In this document: positions 1-9,546 of the stretch, piece after piece
Position numbering within the stretch: the first letter of the stretch is position 1
How the letters are laid out: the number at the start of each line of letters is the position of its first letter
Origin: a virus
Length of the DNA stretch: 27,788 nucleotides
Strand: one strand, 5' to 3'
IMG/VR virus record: IMGVR_UViG_3300021962_011626
Coordinates: 1-27,788 of that record
Program-made: the position numbers and the translations under genes
Notes under the pieces: model-generated
The model's input: the letters and a program-made list of their open reading frames with translations, nothing else
The model's database searches: none
What the model was told of the DNA's origin: nothing

Positions 1-1824
1 ATAGACTAGATCTGTTTTTGTGTCAAAGTCCGGTTCGGGTCCGCCATACTCGCGAATACGTAAAATTGTTTGTGGAATACCAAAACAGTTAATTAAAGCA
101 CGAACACCTCTTTCGGTTCCTTTTGTTTTAAGTAAATGAGGTAGATTGTTAATAATACGTTTCCATATTTCTTTAGTTTTGTCTTCAGTCGTTACGTAAT
201 ACGTCGAAGCTATGGATCCAGAAACATTTGTACCTAACGTATAGCCCCAAAGTTCTTCTAAAGTTGCTCCATTTTCAAAATCTACTCCTAAATTTCTTGA
301 CAATTCATAAACTAATTGCTTACTAAATCCTTCGGTGAGTGATTGATCACGATTGTGTATTTTAGTTAATTCTTTAATATAAGCAAATATGAGATCAAAA
401 TAATGACCAATCATATTCACAAACAACACATACTGGTCGTTTGCTTCGTCTTCTAAAATATGAGCTGGAATGGTCTTGTATAAAGCGTTTAGATTGTTTT
501 GATCGTATACGCTTGCTGATTTTATTATTCCGTCAAACCATTCTTGTGCTTGAGATGAAGTAAATGAAAAGTTTGCGTATGGTTTGATGCTTGTTGACTT
601 TGGCCAAGTGGTAGGATAAAATTCACCATAACTATTAGTTACGTAGCTGCTAGACTCGTAGTATAGGTATTTTTCGTATTGATCAAAAGCTCCTAATAAT
701 GCAGCTTTTTTATTTTGAGCATCGGTTATATTATTTAAAAAATATAGGCTTGATGATACGCTACTACTAGGTAGTCCTGATAAAGCTGAAGATAGTTGCT
801 GAATGCGTGCATTATAGTTTTCTATTAGTTCTGCCTTATACTTAAAGTTATTTAAGCGTTCAGTAGCTGAACCAAAGTTTATGTAGTTTTTAAACTCTTT
901 ATAATCGATGTTTAAATCAATTCCTTCAACTAAAGATCCACTAAGTAGTTTGTTAACTATGTCTTGAGAAGTTGTAGTTTGTGATGATAACATATCATCC
1001 CAATCTTTGTATGGAGTTGACACTACCGTTTTAGTTTTACTCAATACGTCCCAATTTGGTCCAGCTATTTTAATAGTTGTACCTCGAGTTCGTGGTGGTG
1101 TTAACGTGATATTATCAATCAAGTCATCACTAACTTGTTGTGCTAACCAAACAAAGTCATTTACAAAAAAAGTATCAGATATTGGTGTTGGGAACTTTAA
1201 GATGATACTATAAGGTACATCTGGAAAAGTAAACCTATCTTGAATATAATCAAAAACCGGAGTAAAGGTTGTAGCGTTTTTAAAAAGAGTTAAGTTTGTT
1301 AAAATTCTACTTTTAGTCTTAATAAATAAACTATCACGAAATGCTTCTAAAAAACCATAATTATCAAGTTGAGTAGCTAAACTCGGTACAATCCGAATCT
1401 CCAATCCATCTGCACTGACTTCTTGAATCTGCATTTTATGAGCATCACCTGCACCTAAAATGTTTCGATGAAATTTATACTCTACACGATATCTTCCAGA
1501 CACATAACCAAGTGAGCTTAAATCTTGTTCTGGGTTTGTTGTTACTGTAAAATCTTGCTGGCTGTAGTTTGCTACTCGGTATGTGGTTTCAAGATATTGA
1601 TTATTTGCATTATATATGTCTAACCTGACTACATCATTGGGATAATCTACTAATGAGCTTTTATAAGCACCAAATGGCAAAACTTCGCTAACCGGTAAAG
1701 ATATTGATGAGCCAAAATCATTCTTACTTTTAGGATTAGAGGTGATTGAGCCCTTACTTAAACCAAAAGATTGAAGTTCGGATGGTGTTGTCGTTTGTAA
1801 ATTTATTGATTCTTGTTTAGCCAC
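1..1824 (-). CDS. Large phage virion (tail/baseplate) protein, partial, C-terminus off the left edge
   Basis: An uninterrupted minus-strand reading frame of 608 codons runs from a GTG at 1824 to the window edge, so the C-terminus is missing. I translated it by hand; it begins VAKQESINLQ. GTG is chosen because no in-frame ATG occurs for over 100 codons and because a TATTTATA box lies 9 nt upstream. The first half is beta-rich. The last 50 or so residues include the stretch LLKTKGTERGVRALINCFGI followed by a REYGG motif (about residues 564-595). This resembles the conserved KTKGT...RAL...FG segment of tail proteins of the P2 gpI type and of large virion proteins in T4-like phages; that link is from memory of the families. 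It follows two Ig-like virion proteins in the baseplate cluster. A structural role is likely, the exact role is unknown. Confidence 0.75.
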   Translation of the reverse strand, partial: MAKQESINLQTTTPSELQSFGLSKGSITSNPKSKNDFGSSISLPVSEVLPFGAYKSSLVDYPNDVVRLDIYNANNQYLETTYRVANYSQQDFTVTTNPEQDLSSLGYVSGRYRVEYKFHRNILGAGDAHKMQIQEVSADGLEIRIVPSLATQLDNYGFLEAFRDSLFIKTKSRILTNLTLFKNATTFTPVFDYIQDRFTFPDVPYSIILKFPTPISDTFFVNDFVWLAQQVSDDLIDNITLTPPRTRGTTIKIAGPNWDVLSKTKTVVSTPYKDWDDMLSSQTTTSQDIVNKLLSGSLVEGIDLNIDYKEFKNYINFGSATERLNNFKYKAELIENYNARIQQLSSALSGLPSSSVSSSLYFLNNITDAQNKKAALLGAFDQYEKYLYYESSSYVTNSYGEFYPTTWPKSTSIKPYANFSFTSSQAQEWFDGIIKSASVYDQNNLNALYKTIPAHILEDEANDQYVLFVNMIGHYFDLIFAYIKELTKIHNRDQSLTEGFSKQLVYELSRNLGVDFENGATLEELWGYTLGTNVSGSIASTYYVTTEDKTKEIWKRIINNLPHLLKTKGTERGVRALINCFGIPQTILRIREYGGPEPDFDTKTDLVY

Positions 1825-1833
1825 GTACTTTGA

Positions 1834-1841
1834 TATAAATA
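1834..1841 (-). promoter_or_regulatory. Late-promoter-like box TATTTATA upstream of the 1824 virion gene
   Basis: On the minus strand the octamer TATTTATA ends 9 nt before the GTG at 1824. It lies in the 25-nt gap after the previous gene's stop. It belongs to the recurrent set of boxes in this window; the assignment as a gp55-type late promoter is inferred from that recurrence and from the spacing at the tmRNA. Confidence 0.6.
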
Positions 1842-1849
1842 TAAAGAAA

Positions 1850-4783
1850 TTATATTATAGAGGTTAAGGTTGGTAGGCCTCCTTTACTAGGTCCTGATCC
1901 CGATCCTTGTGGAGGAGTTGGAGGTGTAGGACTAACTTCAAAAGGACTTGATACGATTGGTGGTTCTTGTAGGTTTTGAGGTTGATAAAGTTTATATGAA
2001 AAGTCAGCTGCGTCTGCTGTATTGTAAGCATTTGGATCTGCATATCGTTTATACATCATTCCTAATACGGTATCTGCGGAGGGTGGCATGCTATAGGTTA
2101 CGTGCTTGTTATCAATTTGAATATTATTCACTGCAAGTAAAAGTTTTATAGAAGTAATTCCACATCTTGGATTACCATATTCTGATAAACGTCTACTCGT
2201 TCCAGATTCTTGTCCATAATCGTTATTGTAAATCTCCGAGTCTTGCCATCCTTTTATTGCAGGTAATGGGTCCTCTAGTATTATTGAGTCGTGTCGAAAT
2301 ATAACACTAACTCTTATTGATCTTGTTCTAGGTGGTACTATTACGTTTCGACCAACACCAAACATGGCAGCTGCGCCATAATCGTTTACTCCATTTTGTG
2401 CTGTAAACTGCCTTGCTGTACCTGGCATTGAGTAGTCTCCGTTATTAGGTGGATAAGCGGCTCCCCATTTTGTAAAGTCGTATTTATTTAACAAAAACCG
2501 AGCATTTTTATCTTGTATAGGTGATTTGTCTTCAAACTGGTTTATAGTTGTAAATATTCCATTTCCATCTAAACTATCTAAACCCTTTGATAACAAGCCA
2601 ACACCTCTACCAACTTCTTGTCGTGTGAAGAATGGACGAAGTACATTAGTTGTCGTGTACTTTTGACCAAGCACTCTTATGCTTACGTTTGCATCAAAAC
2701 TACTTGGTCTTAAAAAAGTGTACAAAGGATATAGTGTTAATGGAAAAAATACTTTTTCTTTAACAGCCCATATGTCCAAGCTTGAAGGACCTTTGATAGA
2801 TTCTTTTTTCAATACAACACCACTACGATCAATAAAATCTAATACAACTTCTGTTGTATCTGCTGTGATTGGAGTAATTTCAATTTTTGATCGATCCTCA
2901 AGAAAGTAAGATCGTTGAATTTGAGCTTTATAAAATGCTTGTTGCTCTATATCTAATAACCATTGTTTCTTTTTAATATTACCAAGATCTGTCGAGGTTT
3001 GGTTAATCAATTGATCATACTGTTCCTCTGTTGGTTGTGATATTATAGCTTTTTCTGTCTCAGCCTTTTTTTGTTCCATTTCTCTTATTCTGTCGCGAAA
3101 ATCAAACAATCGAGCAATTGGAGCAAGTATCAAAGCAACACCTGGAATGCCCACGAGCAATTGGCCTGTGACAATTATTAGAGAAAGTGTTGGTATAAGC
3201 GGTATAAGCCAAAAAATTATTGGACCAAGAACAGCACCTGCTATAGCTGCTTTAGCTATAAGCTGATTTCTTTCTTTACGGCGTCCTTCTTCAAGATTTA
3301 AAATCTCTGTTGTATAAGCTGGAAGAGCTGCTTTTAAATTTAAAAGATTTTGTTTTTGTTTTTGAAGTTCTACTTTTTTAGCTTCTAAAGCTTGTGCGCT
3401 AGCATTGAGAGTCCCTTGCGTTAATGTTTCTGGATTAAACTTATCAGCTAGTTCTTTGTAAGAAATAAATGGTCCATTTGGACCCTCTGCATATACATCA
3501 TCTACGTATTCCCCTTCTTTAAATGCAAACAATCTAGCATATTGCTCCGAATCTCCAATGTAATAATTAAATGTTTTTTCAAAAAAAGGACCTATGGGAT
3601 TTTTTGAAACCTTTGCTTTGACTTGGTATCCCGTTATTCCTGTACCAATGTAAGCAAAAAACTGAGAGGTAAGGTACTTAATTCCATAAGCGTTACCATC
3701 TATCATGTCGGCTAAATCTGATATGTCAACTGTTTGAGATAACGATGCTTGTGATGTTCCACCTACGTTTGCAAATTTTAATTTTTCTCGAGTAAAATAA
3801 GTAATGTTTTTTCTATGTATTTCAGTACTTAGGTTTATTTCCTTTGTGTCTGTGTTTTTATTGTAACGATCCATCCACAAAGGACCCGGAAAAAAGCCTG
3901 CTACTTTTGCATTTGGTACTCCATAATCTTCATTAGCTATAATTTGTGGTAGTATACCTTCAGAGATGTAACTTTCTTCAGGATTTAAAACAGTTGATGC
4001 GTTTGATTTTGCATTTATGTTTTTAAAAGTATCGTCTTTTTGATAGCGTTTTAGAAAATATGGAAAAAATAAACCATAATGACTCCCATTAGAAAAACGA
4101 AATTCAGGTGGCACGTTGTTTGCCTCTTGTGTATCTTTTTTAAAAGTAATCAAACCGCCAAGTCGAAAACTTGCAAAATTTTTAGCAAACACTAAATGTT
4201 CTTGAAAAGCTTCTGTTCGTATTTCTCCTTCAGTCTCCCAACCATCTGTTCCACCACTACCATCTCCATTGTTGATTAGGTTTTTATATAGTTTTGGATG
4301 ATTGTCTGGATCTACGATTGTGAGGTTTATGTTTTCTGTGTTTGTTGTTCCAAAATTGTTGGTAACTTCGCAATGATATATGCCAGATTTGGCTGGCGTA
4401 CATTCTGTGGCAGTCATTGTAAATTTTACACTACCACTTCCTTTACTAAATCTAGTCAGCGTTGCATCGTCGCGTTTCCATTTATATGATAATCTATCAC
4501 GTTGGTTTATTGGATCTAAATTTGAAGGATCTGTCGCATACACTTGTATATTAAAAGTAGTGCCTTGCAACATGGTTAATCTATTTTCTTGTGGTTGTAT
4601 TGTTTGAAAAATAGGTTTACCATTTTCGTACTTCTGAATCCAAGTTGTTTGGTTTAGATTGTTAAGCGGTTGTGTAACAATTTCTGGTGAAACTTCGTTT
4701 GGTGGTAGTAGCGAAAAAGGGCTTGAATATTCCTTCAAACTCACTTGAGCTGGTTTCAGCTTAGCTGTCAACGATTTACTCAT
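1850..4783 (-). CDS. Ig-domain virion protein with a coiled-coil/hydrophobic hairpin (977 aa)
   Basis: This is a large structural protein of the tail or baseplate block, of unknown exact role. An Ig-like domain spans about residues 65-158, with the Trp core (YKWKRD at 100-105) and the SGIYHCEV signature near 133-140. A region near 329-381 (YFTREKL...GG...DISDL...YIG) is shared with the next-upstream protein, so the two are paralogues. Residues about 458-510 look like a coiled coil rich in K, E and Q. They are followed by about 45 strongly hydrophobic residues (512-558) and a second charged helix (562-607), an arrangement unusual for a virion protein. The C-terminus is Pro/Gly-rich. The ATG at 4783 is only 4 nt after a TATTTATA box, which favours this start. 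Confidence 0.75.
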   Translation of the reverse strand: MSKSLTAKLKPAQVSLKEYSSPFSLLPPNEVSPEIVTQPLNNLNQTTWIQKYENGKPIFQTIQPQENRLTMLQGTTFNIQVYATDPSNLDPINQRDRLSYKWKRDDATLTRFSKGSGSVKFTMTATECTPAKSGIYHCEVTNNFGTTNTENINLTIVDPDNHPKLYKNLINNGDGSGGTDGWETEGEIRTEAFQEHLVFAKNFASFRLGGLITFKKDTQEANNVPPEFRFSNGSHYGLFFPYFLKRYQKDDTFKNINAKSNASTVLNPEESYISEGILPQIIANEDYGVPNAKVAGFFPGPLWMDRYNKNTDTKEINLSTEIHRKNITYFTREKLKFANVGGTSQASLSQTVDISDLADMIDGNAYGIKYLTSQFFAYIGTGITGYQVKAKVSKNPIGPFFEKTFNYYIGDSEQYARLFAFKEGEYVDDVYAEGPNGPFISYKELADKFNPETLTQGTLNASAQALEAKKVELQKQKQNLLNLKAALPAYTTEILNLEEGRRKERNQLIAKAAIAGAVLGPIIFWLIPLIPTLSLIIVTGQLLVGIPGVALILAPIARLFDFRDRIREMEQKKAETEKAIISQPTEEQYDQLINQTSTDLGNIKKKQWLLDIEQQAFYKAQIQRSYFLEDRSKIEITPITADTTEVVLDFIDRSGVVLKKESIKGPSSLDIWAVKEKVFFPLTLYPLYTFLRPSSFDANVSIRVLGQKYTTTNVLRPFFTRQEVGRGVGLLSKGLDSLDGNGIFTTINQFEDKSPIQDKNARFLLNKYDFTKWGAAYPPNNGDYSMPGTARQFTAQNGVNDYGAAAMFGVGRNVIVPPRTRSIRVSVIFRHDSIILEDPLPAIKGWQDSEIYNNDYGQESGTSRRLSEYGNPRCGITSIKLLLAVNNIQIDNKHVTYSMPPSADTVLGMMYKRYADPNAYNTADAADFSYKLYQPQNLQEPPIVSSPFEVSPTPPTPPQGSGSGPSKGGLPTLTSII

Positions 4784-4787
4784 CTAA

Positions 4788-4795
4788 TATAAATA
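4788..4795 (-). promoter_or_regulatory. Late-promoter-like box TATTTATA, 4 nt before the ATG at 4783
   Basis: Minus strand reads TATTTATA-TTAG-ATG. If initiation occurs 6 nt downstream of the box, as at the tmRNA, the transcript would begin within the start codon, so the mRNA would be leaderless or nearly so. The box is in the 14-nt gap between two virion genes. Confidence 0.6.
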
Positions 4796-4797
4796 CC

Positions 4798-6567
4798 TTA
4801 AACGTATGGAATTGTTATGCTAAGATCACTTGCATCATTAAACCTAAATAGATTTTTTACTAAGTAATCTATTTTAGTCTTATCGTCAAAAATAGGTAAA
4901 AGTACAAGGTTTAGGCCAGTAACCATTCCGCGTGGATCGTTGGCTACTGGTAAAATATCTCTAAGCTGCTTATTTTGATTATCTGGTCTTTTTCTCAACA
5001 ATCCTTCAACAGTTTCTTGAGCAATATTTCCAAAAGCAAATTGGTTATCTATTGATGGTGCTTGATATTGTATTGTTTCAAAAACAATTGGTGATTGATC
5101 TATACCCTCTTTCCACAACTCATACATTCGTGGGTCATCTGTAAAAAAGGACATAGTAATTCTAATTTTATTTGTCTGTTTATTTAATTTTTCTAATACA
5201 ACTTTATTAAACTCTACATACTGGCCGTAAGTAAAGACAGGTAATCCGTTTTGTAAAAACAACTCATCTGTTACTGATAACAACAGTTCTCTATAGTCGG
5301 GATTATTGTATTTTGGTAATCTTTTTTTCCACGGATCTGTAAATTGGACTTGTTGTACTGTTGTTGTTCGATAGCTGTTTTCGTCTAACACTGTAGATGC
5401 AATTTGGCTACCATGATCAAATTCTTCTAGGGTTACGGTTATTGTTTCGCTGATGTTAGCTGGCGATCCTGCTTTTAATATATTTTCTCGACTTAGTCGT
5501 GGTTTTTTTAAATCATAATAATTCTCTGACTTACGACCAAAGTCTTCAATAAGCATGTTTCTTGTTGGAATGTATTGTGGAATAGCAGATCCTATATAGC
5601 AGCTAAATACGGCTCTAACTCCTTGAACTCCCAGTACACCACCTTTAATTAAACCTTCAACATCAGTTAGATCTATGTCTTGATAGGCTTTTACTAAAAA
5701 GCTCCCACCTTTTTTTTCAAAAAATAAAGAATCGCGAGTAAAATAACTAGCTTTTGGATTAGACATTAGTGCGTTATAATCAGGACCTTTTAGTACCGGT
5801 GAACTTAGTTGTTGTGGTTGTGGATGCATCATATCAACTGTGTAGCCAAATATGTCAATATTATTGGGTTTTAAAAATTCAGTCGAATTAACTCTACTAA
5901 GTGGTTTACTTTTAAGTAGGTTGTTAGAGCTATTCCAGTCAGAAACCCCATCTGCACCTATTGGATTTTTTATTAAATTTGTGTAGAAAAGAGCATTATA
6001 ATCAAGAATCAGTATTTCTAAAGTTAAAGGTTCGCTTATTGTTGTTCCTGCGTCGTTTAATGCTTCACATGTATAAGTTCCTGCATGTTCTGGTTGTACA
6101 CTGTTAATAGTTAAGATATTGTTTTCAATGACAACTTGAGAAGCTAAGCCAAATGAATTTTGAGGTGAGACTATGGTTCCATCCCTTCTCCATATATAAT
6201 TTACACCAACATTTGCAGGCTTAATAACCGGTTTACCGTTTTCTACATTCAAAGTCTGAGGTTGTTCTGCTTCCATTATTAGCTGAAAACTTTCTCCTGC
6301 TAAGATCTTTATGTTTCCGTCTGGATGAACGTACAGTGCTCTTTTGGATCCGTAGTACAATTCAGAGTAAGATAGTATGCTTGGATTAGAAGCCTCGTTT
6401 ATTGTTTTAGTGATGACTGGTGGTTCATTTATTATAACAGGCAGTAGTGTGTACGTAGTTTGATTTTCATCTATACTTGACGATTTGTATATAGATAAAC
6501 TGCTAGATGTTGTAGCCGATACATTGTCATCTAGATTGCCTATTAATGTGCCGTTTGGGTATCTCAT
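4798..6567 (-). CDS. Ig-domain virion protein (589 aa), paralogue of the following gene
   Basis: A phage structural protein with an Ig-like domain at about residues 83-187: YIWRRDG at 124-130 holds the core Trp, and HAGTYTCEALND at 161-172 is a textbook Ig G-x-Y-x-C signature. After the Ig domain, YTNLIKN and a YFTRDSL...GG...DIDLTDV...YIG segment (about 275-326) match the same order of motifs in the 977-aa neighbour, so the pair arose by duplication. Ig-like domains are common on exposed phage tail, capsid and baseplate proteins, where they are thought to bind glycans or the cell surface. The start ATG overlaps the preceding stop as TAATG, implying translational coupling. No signal peptide or TM segment is seen. 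Confidence 0.75.
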   Translation of the reverse strand: MRYPNGTLIGNLDDNVSATTSSSLSIYKSSSIDENQTTYTLLPVIINEPPVITKTINEASNPSILSYSELYYGSKRALYVHPDGNIKILAGESFQLIMEAEQPQTLNVENGKPVIKPANVGVNYIWRRDGTIVSPQNSFGLASQVVIENNILTINSVQPEHAGTYTCEALNDAGTTISEPLTLEILILDYNALFYTNLIKNPIGADGVSDWNSSNNLLKSKPLSRVNSTEFLKPNNIDIFGYTVDMMHPQPQQLSSPVLKGPDYNALMSNPKASYFTRDSLFFEKKGGSFLVKAYQDIDLTDVEGLIKGGVLGVQGVRAVFSCYIGSAIPQYIPTRNMLIEDFGRKSENYYDLKKPRLSRENILKAGSPANISETITVTLEEFDHGSQIASTVLDENSYRTTTVQQVQFTDPWKKRLPKYNNPDYRELLLSVTDELFLQNGLPVFTYGQYVEFNKVVLEKLNKQTNKIRITMSFFTDDPRMYELWKEGIDQSPIVFETIQYQAPSIDNQFAFGNIAQETVEGLLRKRPDNQNKQLRDILPVANDPRGMVTGLNLVLLPIFDDKTKIDYLVKNLFRFNDASDLSITIPYV

Positions 6568-7661
6568 TAGCTTCTAGTAACTTTAAAAATCCACTTTTCG
6601 TCATATACCTGATAAGCTGTGCTTGATCCTGAGTTAGGAACTTTAAGCAGTATTTTGTAGTACTTTTCAGGTTGAAAACTATCTAAGTGTAATTTTATAT
6701 AGTTGCTAGTCGCGTCATCGCTTAGTTTAGTATAGTTACTAAAACCCACTACAATATCATCACTCTGAGCGTTGTGTATGGAATACTGGCTTCCTGATGG
6801 AAGTCTGTATCGTGTTAGATAAACTGATGAAGTTGTAAAAGCATCTGCTGGATAGCGATAACGAGCTGAAAAGCGTATTAATGGAGTTGAAGCTTCACTG
6901 TACTCAGGTTTTAAATTAACAGCTGTAATGTTGATATCATCATCAGTATTAATTAAAGTTAAAGATCCAGTACTTACACTTTCGTCGTATTTTGCTTCAA
7001 GTACTGGTAAATAAACTGTATGCGTATCTTTGCTAAAAAACTTAAGACTTGTAAAAAGGTTAGCAGAGCTTTCATCTGTATCGCTTTTTTTAATTAAAAA
7101 GCCATTAAACGAAATAGATCCTGATTGAATTTGACGAACAATTGATGTAACATCCATATCCACATCAGCTGTTGTGTAGCTAAAAGATTGTGAAGCTACA
7201 CTGGCTGTATACCAATTTCCACCACCAGCTGTTGTTGCCCAAGATCCTGTACTACCTGCTGCAAAACTTCCTGTTTTCCAAACAGTTGTTGCATCATCAG
7301 CTGTGTTTTTGTATTGCCAACTTACACCATCTGTTGTTTCTGGTAAGTTACCATAACGGCCAACACCCATACTCCAACTTCCACTTATTGGATAAGCATA
7401 CAGCGAATAATCTGTCGGAATTTCGTTAGCATCAGAAACGTATAATTTCAAGCTGTAATTAAATAAATTAGGATTATAGCCTAAAGCTGTAATGCTGGAT
7501 GATATTGATGAATAATCAAAATCTATTAAAACTCGAGAGTTGTAACTTGAACTATTTACAACAACTTTGCTAATTTCAAGCATAGCATCTAACCCTGTGT
7601 TTCTTTCTGGGTAGTACTCGTACAATGTAGAGTCTTTTTTAGGATAAAATCTTAGTATCAT
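6567..7661 (-). CDS. Baseplate/tail protein with a DNRLRE-like beta domain (364 aa)
   Basis: Structural protein within the baseplate operon. The N-terminal 220 residues have features of DNRLRE-type beta-sandwich domains: an opening FYPKKDSTLYEYYPERNTG, a central VTSIVRQIQSG and a following NGFLIKKSD. This is a pattern match by eye, not a search. Such domains occur in surface proteins of Bacteroidota and in phage tail proteins. The C-terminal third is beta-rich with Ser, Tyr and Thr. It is separated from the upstream wedge gene by TAAAATG and overlaps the downstream gene by TAATG. It may be a peripheral adhesive or connector component of the baseplate; function is inferred. Confidence 0.6.
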   Translation of the reverse strand: MILRFYPKKDSTLYEYYPERNTGLDAMLEISKVVVNSSSYNSRVLIDFDYSSISSSITALGYNPNLFNYSLKLYVSDANEIPTDYSLYAYPISGSWSMGVGRYGNLPETTDGVSWQYKNTADDATTVWKTGSFAAGSTGSWATTAGGGNWYTASVASQSFSYTTADVDMDVTSIVRQIQSGSISFNGFLIKKSDTDESSANLFTSLKFFSKDTHTVYLPVLEAKYDESVSTGSLTLINTDDDINITAVNLKPEYSEASTPLIRFSARYRYPADAFTTSSVYLTRYRLPSGSQYSIHNAQSDDIVVGFSNYTKLSDDATSNYIKLHLDSFQPEKYYKILLKVPNSGSSTAYQVYDEKWIFKVTRS

Positions 7662-7662
7662 T

Positions 7663-9546
7663 TTAATATGTTGCTATGCGACCTCGAATGTCATTGTTAG
7701 GATATTTTACTTCAAATATAGCTGGATCTAAGCTTGGATATACTATTCCATTGCGAGTTGCCTCTTTAATACTATAAACAACATTACTGTATCCTAAAGT
7801 GCTATCATTTAGATTGCTTATTTGGATTTTAGAAACCGTTTGAACACCTTTAACCATAAGTAGTGTGTTAAAAATATCGCTATGGATTATAGGCTGATTA
7901 ATTTGCCAAGCATCAGGATTAAAAAAAGATTTGAGCGTCTCTACACACTTCAATAAAACCTCGTTAGCATTAAAGCTCGGTAGAGAAATAATATCAAAAT
8001 CAACACCAATATTAATTATGTATGCATCTCGAATGTTAATACTATCGGTCAGCATTCTATACTGACTTAGGTATGTTTTTAAGTTTTCTTTTACAGCGCG
8101 ATTTACTATCGTAAAGTTTTTATTACTATTGTATCCAAGCGTATACATATTCATAGCTAATGGGTTTGCAACAGTATCATTAATCTCGGAAGTACCTATG
8201 TTATTTTGTTCATCAGGTGTTATGTATACTTTGGATACACTTCCGTATTTAACTGGCATTGAGTATGCTCGAATTATGTAATCTTCTCGAGTAACAGCTC
8301 TATTTTGGGAAGATAGTTGTGCTATTGTGTTTTGTCTTATTTCATCGATTGTTTCTTCACTACGACCTCCTGAAGCAGCTATTGGATTATTTACAACAAC
8401 AGAATTTAAAATAGTTGTATTCAGAGTTGGTGTGCTTGTTGGTAAGTTAACTCCGTTTGCTTGAAGATTGGTAATTTGTGTAATTGTATTACTTGGTACA
8501 TTAGATGCAATACCTCCTCCAACCAGATAAGTAACAGTTAAAGTTATGTTTGAAGGAGCAATACCATAGGCAGTTGTAAAAATAGGTGAAGCTGGATCTA
8601 GAGAGCTATCTGTATCGTCCTTTCCGGTTGGTAAAGTTAAACCAATATTTTCTGGTGTTGGTAAAAGCTCCTCATCTGGTGTAGATACGATGGCAGCTCC
8701 AAATTGGATTTCTAATCCTGTTGGAACAGTGCGAGCTACAAAGCGTCTTGGAACTCGTTTTAATTTTAAAAGATATGGAGTTTCGCTACTGTAAGTTGCT
8801 GCATCTGGATCGTTAAGTGATGTATTTTCTACTTGCTCAAATATAGAATCTTGAGCTAAGTATGGAACTTCATACCACGTGTTTCCATTAGAATCGGTTA
8901 TTGATTGTATTCCAATTAAATTTTCTACTTCTAAGAGTATTTTATAAAACTTTGTTGGACTTCCGATTACAAAGGTTTGTGTTTGAGTAGCTGCAGAAAT
9001 TGCTTTGGTAGTCTTCTTAGCTAAGTAGTAGTTTGGAGCTCCGTTATTATCTATTGAATAGACAGAGATCTCTGTTGGATCATACACGTTATTAATGCTA
9101 AAATCCACTGTATTCTGAGACACAAACTCAATACCTCCAACACTACTTTTTGCAACCATTCCTGGCTGTATTCTGAGAGCGTAACGAAGGTCTGGCTGAA
9201 CGTTTGCACCACTTCCTGATGGTGGTAAAAGTTGATATACGTCTAAATCTACAACAGATGGTACACTTAGCTTTGGTTTATATCCCATTGCTGCAGCAAT
9301 ACTTAAAATACTATTTCTTTCAGTCGCATGTAGTATCAGTGACTCTTTAAATTGGGCATCAATATAGTAATTTAAAACATCTCCAACATAGGCAGCCATT
9401 TCAATAAACATCATACCTGGATCCGATTCGTTAAAATCGTTGTAAGTGTTTGGATAATAAGTTTTAGCAAAGTCTATTAAACCGTTTTTAAGAGATACAA
9501 AATCCCTACCTAAATACTTTACATCTTTAGAAAGTTGTGTAGCCAT
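7663..9546 (-). CDS. Baseplate wedge protein, gp6/J-like
   Basis: Probable baseplate wedge subunit of the T4 gp6 / P2 gpJ (Baseplate_J) family, which forms the ring joining wedges around the tail hub. The N-terminus has the typical NESDPGMMFIEMAAYVGDVL block (about 39-58), followed by a helix leading to TERNSILSIAAAMGYKP. The region 389-428 has the J-type signature ASGGRSEETIDEIRQNT and then NRAVTREDYIIRAY. The 627-residue length is close to T4 gp6 (about 660). The ATG overlaps the stop of the gp25-like gene as TAATG, an arrangement matching the usual gp25-then-gp6 pairing in myoviruses. I am confident in the family. Confidence 0.9.
   Translation of the reverse strand: MATQLSKDVKYLGRDFVSLKNGLIDFAKTYYPNTYNDFNESDPGMMFIEMAAYVGDVLNYYIDAQFKESLILHATERNSILSIAAAMGYKPKLSVPSVVDLDVYQLLPPSGSGANVQPDLRYALRIQPGMVAKSSVGGIEFVSQNTVDFSINNVYDPTEISVYSIDNNGAPNYYLAKKTTKAISAATQTQTFVIGSPTKFYKILLEVENLIGIQSITDSNGNTWYEVPYLAQDSIFEQVENTSLNDPDAATYSSETPYLLKLKRVPRRFVARTVPTGLEIQFGAAIVSTPDEELLPTPENIGLTLPTGKDDTDSSLDPASPIFTTAYGIAPSNITLTVTYLVGGGIASNVPSNTITQITNLQANGVNLPTSTPTLNTTILNSVVVNNPIAASGGRSEETIDEIRQNTIAQLSSQNRAVTREDYIIRAYSMPVKYGSVSKVYITPDEQNNIGTSEINDTVANPLAMNMYTLGYNSNKNFTIVNRAVKENLKTYLSQYRMLTDSINIRDAYIINIGVDFDIISLPSFNANEVLLKCVETLKSFFNPDAWQINQPIIHSDIFNTLLMVKGVQTVSKIQISNLNDSTLGYSNVVYSIKEATRNGIVYPSLDPAIFEVKYPNNDIRGRIATY

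Noticed and set aside
1007-1213. Plus-strand frame in the left end of the window
   Set aside because: It lies antisense to the 608-codon virion frame that runs through 1-1824 without a stop.
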